Positions 44,861-56,600 of a stretch of 64,000 bases of DNA are shown here, piece by piece (the stretch's first letter is position 1; every line of letters begins with the position of its first letter). The notes under the pieces are model-generated. The model searched no databases, was not told where the DNA came from, and saw only the letters and a program-made list of their open reading frames with translations. The stretch is from Varanus komodoensis. Lineage: Eukaryota > Chordata > Lepidosauria > Squamata > Varanidae. A program made the position numbers and the translations under genes. Where the stretch lies: positions 8,564,572 to 8,628,571 of the forward strand of contig NW_025336346.1 of the NCBI RefSeq assembly GCF_004798865.1, in the 5' to 3' direction.

Positions 44861-47800
44861 AAATGCAGTTGTGAAGTTGGATTATGGTCAATGTATTTCA
44901 ACACAGAAAATTCTCATATTCACTCGAGAGTCATCAATATTCAGCAATTACAAGTGACAGGAAATAGAGGGATGTTTCTGCCTGTGTTATCAGCTGCAAA
45001 ACTCAGCTTACAATCCAAAATGTCAAAATATTTAGCAATTTAAGACACTGATATAATTTGTAAATGGCTTTGTAAAAATTGGATGGTAATACACTTTCAC
45101 TGGATTTTCAGACAGTAAACAAATTGAATGGCCACAGAATTGGCACTGAGGATAAAACAAACAGAGTTGGATGGATGATGCTAAAAATAATGTTCAGCCA
45201 CCCCTTCATGTGAAGGAAATTCCTACCACACCTCAAACCAAAAATTAGAGAAAGAGAGTTAAGCCACATAATTTCACCAGAGTAAAAGTATACCCTTATT
45301 TAAATAAACTGTTCTCTGCAACAAGGAATACATCATCTCGAACTCCTCCAGAGCCTTTGGCAACAAATTACATTTCATCAAGTACATGCAACCAATGAGA
45401 TAGCTCCTATATTGTCACTGTGAATTTTAAGGACATCATCATCTGACACTTGCTACAGTTTGGGGCATTCATTGGCTGGAAACTATCAAACAGCTTCAGG
45501 TAGGATTTTTTGTTTGTTTTAAATACTTTTCTTTACACAGTGCTGTTGTCCTTCCAATTATGAGAAGTTTGTTAATGCTGGTTATCTACTTGAGATATAT
45601 TGTCATATACTTTTTTTCTTGCCAGTATCCTATAAAAATCTCTCATATGCACAGCTTTTAAAAGATATGATGTCAGACCCTCTAGATGAAATTATTTAAG
45701 TATTAATTATTGTGATTATTGATTAATGCAGAATATTATGTGGTAATTCCTTAAGATGCTTCTGATTATCCTGCACAGATAAAACAGAAAACATTATACA
45801 ACAGCAAAATTATGCAATGGTACACTAATAATCCTAATTTACAATCCACCCTGAGGTTCCACTGTCCTAGCAAAAGTAAAGTATAGGACCTGTTATTAGG
45901 CTACTCCACTGAAGCACTGTAATGTAGCCATTTTCCCACTTCTGCTGTGACACTGTGTGGTACATCTGTAGTCATGAAGGGTTGGAGGAGGCACAAAGTG
46001 GTGGTTCAGATGTTGGCGAAGCTGATGGCTCCCTGTGTCCGATTTTAATGAGTGTCAGTTCAGCCCGACTCCATTAACTCTCTCAGAATATTTTGCAAGA
46101 ATAGTACTGCAGCTTGGTGGGGCAGATTTCTGCGCTTTAGCTTCACTTGCCTAGTGCAAGATACTGCTCTAGTTGCAGAGAACAGGTCAATCTGCATTAC
46201 TATTAGGAGGTAAGATTAAGCTTTTAGTATGTGATTTAGGAATCAACAGTTTGATCTAGTGGTTTAACAATATTTCTACTTCCATCATACAATGTTTTCT
46301 GTTTTTTAACGTATTTGTCAAAACACCATTGAAAAAGTGTTCAAAGTATGTTCAGACATACTGGGCAGGAAATGAAAAAGCTTTAGAAGTGGAAAATGTA
46401 TATCAACATATACAAGGTTAACAGAAAGGCCAAATCCAAATAAGAAAAACATGAGGCATGAGGAAGCTGGATTTGATACAAAGGAGGGTATGGGAGGATA
46501 GTCTACGATAGCAGAGCTGGGGAAGAAAGAAATAGTTTTATCTTCTTGCTTTAACTAAGTAATTCAGAGCAGTAACAATTTAAGCTACTTTTTAATGTTT
46601 TGGGAATTAAAGTGAAGCAGTGCGAAAAACAAAGGAAAATATAACTAAGGAGAAAGGAGAAACATTGACTAGAAGGGGAAAAAGGAGTTTCCCAGTTGTA
46701 GTGAAATATTGTATTTGTATGAGAAGAGGAGAAGGAACAAAGCGAAGGTTGTGGTATGGCAATCTTACATTAAAACTATCTTGAAATGCCTTTTATAAAG
46801 ATAGTCCCGAAGAAAGCCCAGACCATATACAAGTGTAAGAGAAGTGGACATTTAGGCATTTTTTGGGAAAAAATACAAATAATTTATTCAGATTAGTGTA
46901 TCATTTTTCAAATGATATCAAAATCTAGTTAGAAAACTTTCTTGTTTACTCTTTTATTATTTGAGAAAGTATAATGGAATTTACTTTGAATATTTTGTTT
47001 GAAATTCCTGCCCCCAGTGCCATCTCTAAATTATTTTTCATACCTTTTTGTTGTGATCTCATATTGTATCCTTTAACAGTGGGAATGAACTACAAGAAGT
47101 CCTGGACCCATTCTTGATATTTAGACAAGAACAGATGCTTTGCAATACTTGGCAATGAAAACAGATGAAGTGGAAAACGTACTTTTATACTTACAGTTTT
47201 TAAGCACTGTTGTCTGCTTGATTTGAGCTATTTTTGAATATCTATTTCTGACAATATTGGTCCTAAAAGCTAGTTAGATCATCTTCCTATGTCTTGGTCT
47301 GTGTTATGTATTTACTTATTTTTAAAATCTACAGACCACAACTTAGAGCCCTAATTAGGGCTCTCTGGGAAGTTTACAATCTATTAGAATCAGAGATAAA
47401 AGATTCCATAAAATACAACAGTATTACAATAAGGACAAGTATAGCAGCTGAACATATTTTCATATAATGTCTTTTCTTGTATTAACTATGAACTGAGTGC
47501 TTGTTATTCAGTTCATTAAAGTAGCACTCTAGAACATTTCCAGTGTCGTGAATATTAATTCCACAGTGATTCTATCTCAGGTTATATTATGTGACACTTT
47601 ACCTCTACACATGAACTTCAGAGAAAACTAAAAAATTAAGAACCATAACTGACTCCTGTCACTGAATGTGCTCCCCTTTGATATGTGTACAAACTTGCTC
47701 AATAGAAGTGTTTACAATTGCAAATGTAAAAAGGAGTCCTTTGCCAAAAAGAGGCCTTTAAACATTGGTAATACAACATCTGTGACAAAGGTGGAAATAT

Positions 47801-48939
47801 AAAATGATCCATAGACACATATGCTCAAAAATCAAATTATGTATTTATTGATTGCAAACACAAATTTAAATGTACACATTGTTTTGGAGGAAAATTTGTT
47901 GGTAGAGCAATGACAATTCAAATACAAGAAAAATAAAGCTTTAGGATACTGCAGAAAGTTAGCTAAACTAGGCCACTAAAATGTGCTGATTGTGTGCTTT
48001 GTCAGACTGAGAAGTTGGAAAGAGGGGATACAGAAAATAGGAGACCCTCATACTCTTGGGAAGGAAAAAAAAGAACTGGGCACAAGCATTAAGAGTGGAG
48101 AAAAACGACCATGAGGGAATTCATGCTGAGACATAGTGCTGCAATAGGGCTTGCTATTGAAGCACAATCAATGTAACCAGAAGAAAAAGGGATAGTTTAG
48201 TCTTCAAAGGCTAAACTCAGCTGACTTCTTCCCAATATCAGTTGTCACTGAAGACTCAAAGCTTTATTATTTTTAGGTTAATGAATTACTGTATAAACTT
48301 ATCTTTCCTCAAATCACTGTGTACATTTCGAATTTGCATACACATTCAAGTACTCCAAGACCAATTTGTACATTTGCCCCCTGTTTAAGTTGGCACATAC
48401 AGTAACTATAGCCTTATGTGTAGAACTTCATAGCTGACCACCTCTTTTAGAGAATGGACCCAAATCTTAAATGAACAAGGAAGTGACACAAATGAGTCTC
48501 AGCTGTAATCCTTTCCCTTAGCAGCCCATGGAAGAAGGTACTGAAAGCTGAGGTTCTGACCAAACCAGTTTAAGAAAAGAGTCAATTAGCAGATACATAC
48601 AATGACTGGGTTTGCAGTATTACTAAGAGCTAAATGAGCCAACCATAGGTTATTTGAAGATTTTTCCTACCTCCATCAAGCCATGCTGCTTGTATCCAGA
48701 TGGCATAATACTCAGGTGGGTAATTAGGCAAATTGAACCTCACATGCACCAAGGATTAAGCAAGCCACAGTTAGCTTGCTCTTTAGCTCTCCATCATTAA
48801 CTGATCCAACTCAATGGGAAAGAGGAGGGAGTAGAAGCTAGGGTTGAAGGAAGTCCTCTGGCAAGAGCTAGGGAACTTGTACACCTTGGCTCAGTTATCA
48901 ATTTAAACACTCTGCAACCAATAAATTGGAAGAAAACTA
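44861..48939. other. ASPN-OMD intergenic and OMD upstream/intron 1, little repeat content
   Basis: This is the longest stretch with few recognisable transposons. It contains the candidate OMD first exon (ending 45499) and a weak antisense L2-like tail at 47310-47445 (ggctctctgggaagtttaca). Low repeat density next to a gene start would fit retained regulatory DNA, but I cannot show conservation from one sequence. Confidence 0.4.
45430..45499 (+). other. OMD: Candidate non-coding first exon of OMD
   Basis: OMD exon 2 has an acceptor and 22 nt of leader before its ATG, so a non-coding first exon must lie upstream. The segment ending 'gctggaaactatcaaacagc' 'ttcag' has a good donor, CAG|gtagga, at 45499/45500. 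A CCAAT box (aaccaatgaga, about 45389) and an AT-rich block (cttatttaaataaac, about 45296) lie upstream. The spacing to exon 2 (about 7.1 kb, inflated by BovB and CR1 insertions) is plausible. There is no direct evidence of transcription. Confidence 0.3.
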
Positions 48940-49085
48940 AGGTTTGGAAGGGCAGCAGTGAAAGAACTAGAAATGATCAAGCACAAGAAAGTTTCACTGG
49001 AGACCAAGGCCAAGATCATCCATATTCTTGTATTCCCAATCACTATGTATGGGTGTGGAATCTGATAGTCAAAAAGCAGAAGGAA
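48940..49085 (+). mobile_element. BovB LINE ORF2 C-terminal fragment, sense
   Basis: 'gtgaaagaactagaaatgat', then 'agaccaaggccaagatcatc', 'catattcttgtattcccaat', 'cactatgtatgggtgtgga' encodes a KTKAKIIHILVFPITMYGC-like peptide, the block after the BovB reverse transcriptase. It is in the opposite orientation to the BovB directly to its right. Confidence 0.65.
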
Positions 49086-49995
49086 GAAAATTGTGCTGTC
49101 CAGTTCTCTCCAGTTTATGGCAACCCTAGGAATGAATGTGCTCTTGAATGTTCTGTCCTTGACAAGTCCTGATCAGCCTTGCAAATTCAAGGCTGTGGCT
49201 TCCTTTACAGAATCAATCCAACTCATAGTCTTTCTCTATCTCTGATTTTCCTTAGTATATTTGACTTCTCCAGTGAGACCTGATTTACCATGATGTGTAT
49301 AAACTATGACAGCTTCATTTTGTGCCCACTGAAAGTTCTTGCCTGACTTGACCCACTTATACATCTAGAACCCACTTACACATCTTTCTGTCAGTCCAGG
49401 AAATTTACAAAGCTCTCCTCCAGTACCATGTTTCAAATGCATCAATCTTCTTCTTGTCAGCTTTCTTCACTGTCCAGCTTTCACTCTCATATATAGTGAT
49501 CAAGAATACAAGAGTGTGGATGATCTTGGTCTTGATCTGTAGTGAAACAACCTCATACTTGAGGATTTTCTCTAGTCTCCTTCAGATTAATTGGCTGCAG
49601 GCTCTGTTTCAACTGAAGCCTGACCCAAAGTATGTAGTCTTCTACAATGTCAGTGTCTACATTGCTGAGAGTAAAATTCTAAGATTCCTCTGTACTTCTG
49701 ATTTTTGTTTGCTTAATGTTCAGCTGCAGTCCTGCTTTTGCACTTTCTTCTTTCAGTCTGACCACAAGCCATTTCAAATTGCTGCTGCTTTCTGCCAGTA
49801 ATATAGTATCATATGCATATCTTAAATTATTCACCTATCAATTTTTCACTCTTCCTTCTTCTGATCGTAATTCAGCCTTTCTTATAAATTCTGTATACAG
49901 ATTGGGAGATAAAATGCACCTTTGTCTGATGTCTGTGCCAGCAGGAAGCCATGCTGTTTCACCATATTCTGTCCTAACAGTGTTACATCAACTGC
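49086..49995 (-). mobile_element. BovB LINE, RT C-terminus to 3' end, antisense
   Basis: From the right, the complement covers 'gcacctttgtctgatgtctg' and 'tctgccagtaatatagtatc' (the RT region around the YADD block in BovB). It continues through 'ttgcaaattcaaggctgtgg' to the 3' end 'ctccagtttatggcaaccct'. It is old, with many indels. Confidence 0.75.
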
Positions 49996-50449
49996 ATTAA
50001 TACTGACAACAGAACAAAAAACTTTCTTTACAGTGAAACACATCTCTACTTTCCTTTCTATCCATTGGACTCCAAATAAGATCATGTGCAGCATTTTCAT
50101 GCTATAGCCTATTTTTCTAACAGTTTCATTTGCTCAGTAAATTTTAACATTTTACAAGTGAATACTTAAAACTAATGCGCTGCATACTATTGCACTTCAA
50201 AAAGTAATATATGTACCAACCAGTTTAAAACCACCTGTCAAAAGAAAAATAGAGAACACATAATAATTTAATTAGTCCACTTACCTGAACTAATTAAACA
50301 TTGGACATATTTTTAAACCTATACTATTTATACACTTACATACTTGAGTCATTTTTCTTTGACAACCAAATTTCATATATTGAGGTACATGGATTTCAAG
50401 ATGTATCACACATACTGACAGATATGGAGGTAGCAATCCTACAGTCCTA

Positions 50450-51245
50450 GTTAGCACCAAATGATCTCTAGATATTTTGGATTCTCAGATTCAAGGTGTT
50501 GTAGGACTTCATAGAACCAGTCAACTTCAGCCTCTTCAGCACCAGTGGTTGGGGAATAGACTTGGACTATTGTGATGTTGAATGGTTTTCCTTGAATTCG
50601 AACTGAGATCATTCTGTCATTTTGGAGATTGTATCCCAGTACTGCTTTTTCTACTCTTTGATTGACTATGAAGGCTACTCCATTTCTTCTGAGGGATTCT
50701 TGCCCGCAGTAGTATACCTGATGGTCATCTGAATTAAATTCACCCATTCCTGTCCATTTTAGTTCACTGATTCCTAAGGTGCCAATGTTCAGTCTTGTCA
50801 TCTCTTGTTTGACCACATCCAGCTTGCCTTGATTCATGGATCTTACATTCCAGGTTCCTATGGAGTATAGCTCTTTGCAGCATCAGACTCTCCTTCACCA
50901 CCAGATAGTTCGGCAACTGAGTGTCCTTTCGGCTTCGACCCAGTCGCTTCATTCTTTCTGGCGCTACTAGTACTAGTCCTCCGCTCTTCCCCAGTGGCAT
51001 ATTGGACACCTTCCAACCTGAGGGGCTCATCTCTGGCATCATATCTTTTTACCTTTTGGTATTGTCCATGGGGTTTTCATGGCAGAGATACTGGAATGGG
51101 TTGCCATTTCCTTCTCCAGTGGATCATGTTTTGTCAGAGCTCTCTGCTATGACCTGTCCGTCTTGGGTGGCCCTGCACGGCATAGCTCATAGCTTCATTG
51201 AGCTACGCAAGCCCCTTCGCCACGACAAGGCAGTGATCCATGAAG
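50450..51245 (-). mobile_element. BovB LINE, 5' end and endonuclease, antisense
   Basis: The minus strand from 51245 starts with the BovB 5' region (atggatcactgccttgtcgt, ggcgaaggggcttgcgtagc). It encodes MNQGKLDVVKQEMTRLNIGT, LGISELKWTGMGEFNSDDHQ, VYYCGQESLRRNGVAFIVN and GKPFNITIVQVYSPTT, the N-terminal half of the BovB endonuclease, open over 128 codons (50451-50837). The reverse transcriptase is missing and the break lies at about 50450. Having a 5' end without a 3' end is unusual for a LINE and implies a later deletion or rearrangement. Confidence 0.9.
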
Positions 51246-51254
51246 GAGGAAAAA

Positions 51255-52273
51255 GCATTAGGTGGATCCAAAATTGGCTGCCAAATCAGACCCGAAGAGT
51301 GCACATCAATGGCACCTTTTCCAAACTGGAGAAAGATAACTAGTGGAATGCCGCAAGCTTCAGTCCTAGGCCCAGCGTTCTTTAATATTTTTATTAATAA
51401 ATTAGATGAGGAGGTACAAGGAACAATAATCAGATTTGCAGATGATACAAAACTGGGTGGAACAGCGAACACCCTGGAAAACAGAATGAAGATCTAGGGT
51501 GATCTTGTTTAGTTTGAACACTGGGCTGAAAGCAAAAGAATGAGATTCAATAGGGAGAAATACCAAGTCCCACCTAGGAAAAAGAAACCAAATGCATCAA
51601 TACGAGATGGGGAATACATAGCTCAAGAGAACTGAAAAAGAAAAGACCTTGGAGTTATTGAGGACAGCAGGCTAAATATGAGCCAGAAATGCTATGCAGG
51701 GCAAACAGTATTTCGGAATGCATTAATAGAATTATTACTTCCAAATCATGAGAAGTAATAGTTCCCCTATACTCTTCACTAGTCAGACCTCAACTAGAGT
51801 ATTGTGTCCGGTTCTGGGCACCGAGATTTAAGAAAAAGATAGAAAAATTAGAAAGAGTCCAGAGGAGGACAACAAAAATGATCCAAGGGTTGGAGACAGT
51901 GCTCTATGAGTAAAGACTGAAAGATCTGGGTACATTAAGCCTTGAAAAGAGAACACTGATGGAGGACATGATATTGCTTGAATGTACCAGTTACAAAGAG
52001 GAAGGACAAAATCTCTTCTCGCTCATACCAAACATGGAATAATAACTCAAGTTGCGACGAACCAGATTCAGGCTTGATATCAGGAAAAGGATCCTAACAG
52101 AGCAATATGAGAGTGGAACCAGTTGCTTAGAAAAATCATGGGCTCTCCCATACTAGAAACATTAAAAAAGAAACTGGACAGTCATCTGAGTGGGATGGTG
52201 TAAAAATCAACAGCAGGGGGGTGGACCCAATGGCCATCTTGACCCCTTCTAGCTCTAGTATTCTATGATTCTA
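51255..52273 (+). mobile_element. CR1 LINE, RT to 3' end
   Basis: It encodes RRVHINGTFS, then SGMPQASVLGPAFFNIFINK and FADDTKLGGTANTLE, the CR1 reverse-transcriptase blocks with the catalytic Asp pair, then the C-terminal region in shifting frames. It ends at 'tctagctctagtattctatg' 'attcta', the CR1-type 3' terminus. It is 5'-truncated. It abuts the antisense BovB and lies in OMD intron 1. Confidence 0.9.
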
Positions 52274-52641
52274 AGATGAACTAGTGTAATTTGAGTGCAC
52301 ACTGAAAATGATTTACCATGCAGGGTTCATGCATTATTATCTGCATTAACAATTTTAATGGGTCCACATTAGCTGGAATAGCTGCAATTAGTGGCTGGTT
52401 ACATCATTCAGAAGTAGACACCTCTTTAATGCTACTTAGGAAAACTTAATGTAAAATATAATTATTCAAGTAATTAAGCAAGAGGATTTTGATGCCAAGT
52501 CTAAGAGATTTTTTTTGTTTCAGAAATTTAAAATTGTTAATGCTTAAACAAAATAATCTTGCCAACTATACAAGTACTGGTATTTCCTATACCTAAGTCT
52601 TACTACTATTAACATACCATTTTGTTTTCTTCTTTCTGCAG

Positions 52642-53603
52642 TCTACCACAACAGAACTTAAATATGGGAATTCTAAAGCAACTACTAACTATTCTTCTCC
52701 TCTTTGGAGTCACAGTGTTCTGTCAATATGAAGGCGATTATTTTGAGAATGAATATGAAAATGAAATAGATAATGAATATCCATCTATTTTTCATCATAT
52801 TCCAAGCGTAGAATATGCCATTTCTCACTCTGTCACACCTGCTGAGTGTGCCAGAGAATGCTTTTGTCCACTTACTTCCCCAATAACAATGTACTGTGAT
52901 CATCGTAAACTTCAGAGGATACCAAGCATTCCCTCTCACATCCAACAACTTCATCTGGAGTATAATGATATCGAAGCTGTTCCTATGGAATCATTTGTTA
53001 ATGCCACTGCTTTGAAAGAAATTAATCTCAGCCACAACAAAATCAAGTCTCATATGATCGATAATGGTGTCTTTGCCAAACTTTCAAACTTGGTGCAACT
53101 CCACTTAGAAAACAATCTGTTAGAAGAAATTCCATACCCACTACCTAGAAGCTTAGAACGACTGATCCTAGGTTTCAATCAAATTACCAGTTTGCCCAAC
53201 AGAGCCACAGAAGATTTAGTAAATGTGACCATGCTTGACCTCTGCAACAATTGTCTTGAAGATTCTCAACTCAAAGAAGCACACTTTTCCAATATGAGAA
53301 ACCTAATGCAAATCAACCTCTGCAACAACCGACTACAATCTATGCCTCCAGACCTACCAATTTCACTTATGTATCTTTCTCTTGAAAATAATTCAATATC
53401 TTCTATTCCAGATAATTATTTCCAGAAACTTCCAAAACTTATTGCTGTAAGAATGTCATACAACAATCTACAAGATGTTCCATATAATGCTTTTAACCTT
53501 CAAAATCTTGTGGAACTCAATCTTGGACACAACAAACTGAAGCAAATATTCTATGTTCCAAGAAGCCTCCAGCACTTATACATAGAAGATAATGACATAG
53601 AAG
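52642..53603 (+). CDS. OMD: OMD exon 2, large coding exon
   Basis: Acceptor ttctttctgcag ends at 52641, and 22 nt of 5' UTR precede the ATG at 52664. It encodes residues 1-313 through [13 protein letters not shown]. The donor g|gttggt (53604) is weaker than consensus, but the join restores the frame and the family sequence. Unspliced reading would add about 26 residues and stop near 53686. Confidence 0.95.
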
Positions 53604-56600
53604 GTTGGTTGAAGTATTTTAAAAGTGTTGTTTATTATCCTGATCTCTCAAAAAGGCTATGTTCCATTTTTAATTTGCTCTTTTGATGACTGGTACCAAA
53701 TTACATATTACAATAAGGTGCAAAACTGCAGTAGGGTTTTAGAATTTAATATTTAGAAGAAGTAGGGAGACCATTTTCTCCAGTGTCACAGCTGAGGAAG
53801 GAAAATTTAATCCTTCCCTCTCCAGCTGCAGTTCCAGTCCCATTGACCTACAATGAATCTTAGAAAAAAGAGCACTTTGGCTTTTCTCTTATAAAAGACA
53901 AATTGCAGTATGTGGTACCAAACTACTGCATGGCCGAAAAGGGATAGTTTAAACCTGTCTTCCACACATGTTCCCATCCTAATAAAGAGTTGGGGTTCTC
54001 ATACTTAGTATTAGGACATTTTCCTTACATAGTTGCAAATATCCTATCTAGCTAGATTAGGCTCTGTGCTAGCCAAACAAAAGAATGAGTTCACTAGGCA
54101 AGTCAAATAATGTGGAACAAAATGAAGTGCAGAGGTATCAGTCAGCTATGGAATCAGCTTAAAATAGAATGGGAAATATGCGAGCAATGGTCAAAGCATG
54201 GTATCACTAGGCAGGCAGCCAGTTTCCTGAGGCACAGGTCAAAATATGGAAAAACAGTCAAGCAGAAAGACAGTCTAAAAAGCAGAGTCAAACAAGAGTC
54301 CAAGAAGTCAGCAGCACAATCACAAGGGTTGAACAGGATGCCAGCCATGGCTAGTCCTCACTTAGGTGCAGATCATTACAAGCCTTCAAGCAAAAGTCCA
54401 ACTAGTGAGGAAGGTTTGGCTCACATGAAGACCGTTACTCTTGAGAAGTATGGTTAAGATTCGTGAGGTGTGAACTTCATCTCTGTGAGGTAACCCATGT
54501 CTTCACTTTCAGGAGCTATCATATTCAAGGGTTCAGTAGGTATTTACTTTCCTCATTTGCTGCCACGGGCAACATACAGTCGTCTGGGGTGGCATCTGGA
54601 GGACCCTAAAGTCTGCTGCTATAGAAGAGAACAATGCCTCTTCTCCCCTATAGTCCAAAGTAAAGATGTGAATAGCAGACCAGAAGCTGGCTGTCTTACA
54701 CTCACTGGACTTCTTTCCCACATTTGGCCTGAGCCAGGAAGTGAGACTACAGCGTCTGTGAATAGCTGGGAATGCTAGAGACATCTTTGTGCAAAAGCTG
54801 TAACACTCTATGCAAAGAACTGCAAAATCCACAAGTCAGGTGTACAGAAGCAGAATTCTGCTTGCCCAGTGGATGTATGGGCAGCATGTGTGCAAGCCAG
54901 CCTCACAGCCAGCCTGATGTGGACACTTGGCACAAGGTGGACTTAGGGCAGAGAGAAAGCAGGCTGGAGTCTGGGAAGCTGAGCTAAGAAAAATCTTACA
55001 GATTCCCACCCCCAAACCAGATTCCTCACACAGCACTAGCCTGAGGGGCCTGGGATCCCATTATTATTAAGAGAGTCTAACAATGCATTTAGCATCATAT
55101 TTAGTTTAACCTACAGCTTTAAATAAGATAGCAAAGTAGGTAGGGCAATAAGTATGTTTAAGCATATTGATTTTTTATATAATATTCTACAGGAAATTTG
55201 GATCACAGGTACCATTGCTGTGAATGTTTATGTTGCCCATTCATTGAAAGCAATTTGGACAAATAATAAAGGACATCTTAGTTTAGGTCTTGCAGTCTTA
55301 ATATCAACCTCATTGACTAAAACAGCCTTACTGAAAAAGTGAGCAGCTAATTTTTGGATTTCATTGAAATTTAAATCCAGTAGTTTCCTGATTATGTTTT
55401 TATTTCATAAAGCCCATATACAGTGGTACCTTGGTTCATGAACTTAATTTGTTCCACGATTCTGGTCCCGACCCAAACTGGTTGTGAAGCAAGTCAAATT
55501 CCCCCATAAGGTTCAATGTAAATAAGGTTAATCCATTCTGACCACTACGAACGTAATCGCAAACCGATTTTGGTCGTGAACCAAGTTAAATTTGCCGATA
55601 AGGTTCAATATAAATAACCTTATTTATATTGAACCTTATCGGCAAATTTGACTTGGGAAGACAAGTGGTGGGACCACTAAATAAGGAGGAAGAAGATCCA
55701 GTGACTGATATGAGGGAACAGGCACAGATGCTAAATGACTATTTTGCCTCTGTGTTCTCCCCAAAGCAGGACGGGGGATATCTGCATAGGAGATTAGATG
55801 AGGCTGGGGACTTAGGGGCACAGATTAGAGTCACCCCCCCTTGAAATCGAGGGGCTTCCCAGGACATTGGATATTACAAAGGCACCAGGCCCTGACAGGT
55901 TACACCTGAGAGTACTTAAAGAGTTGGCAGGGGTTCTCTCACGCCCGCTGGCCTCCATTTTTGAGGCGTTGTGGAGAACGGGTGAAGTTCCAGAGGACTG
56001 GAGGGTGGCATCAGTGGTCCCAATTTTCAAAAAAGGTAGTAGAAGGGACATGGGGAATTACAGACCTGTTAGCCTCACGTCCATTGCAGGAAAAACAATG
56101 GAAAGGCTCATAATAGAGAGAGATCTAGTGATGCTAGATAGGGAAGGGAGGCTGACAGCCACTCAACACGGCTTCCGCAAAAACAGGTCCTGCCAGACAA
56201 ACCTTGTGGAATTCGAGATGGCTAGATGGAGGGGATGCAGTGGATGTGGTATACCTGGATTTCAGCAAGGCCTTTGACAAAGTGCCCCATGATATCCTGG
56301 TGGAGAAACTGAGGAGTTCTGGGATACACCAAAGCACTGTCCAGTGGATTAGGGCATGGTTGACTGATCGAAAGCAGAGGGTAACCATTAGTGGGGAATC
56401 GTCAGGATGGCGGCCAGTGACAAGCGGGGTCCCCCAGGGCTCTGTCCTGGGGCTGATCCTGTTTAATCTTTTCATAAATGACATGGAAGAAGGGGTGAAC
56501 TGCTGATAACTATCAGTCTGCTGATAACTAAAACCGGAGCAGTGGCCACAACTGAAGAGCAGGTACTCCAGATCCAAAAGGATCTGGACAGACTATGGAA

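Noticed and set aside
50451-50837. 128-codon minus-strand ORF as a nuclease gene
   Set aside because: Its peptides (LGISELKWTGMGEFNSDDHQ, YYCGQESLRRNG) are BovB endonuclease, and it sits inside a truncated BovB.
52685-52954. 89-codon minus-strand ORF opposite OMD exon 2
   Set aside because: It is a shadow of the OMD coding exon with no independent protein features.
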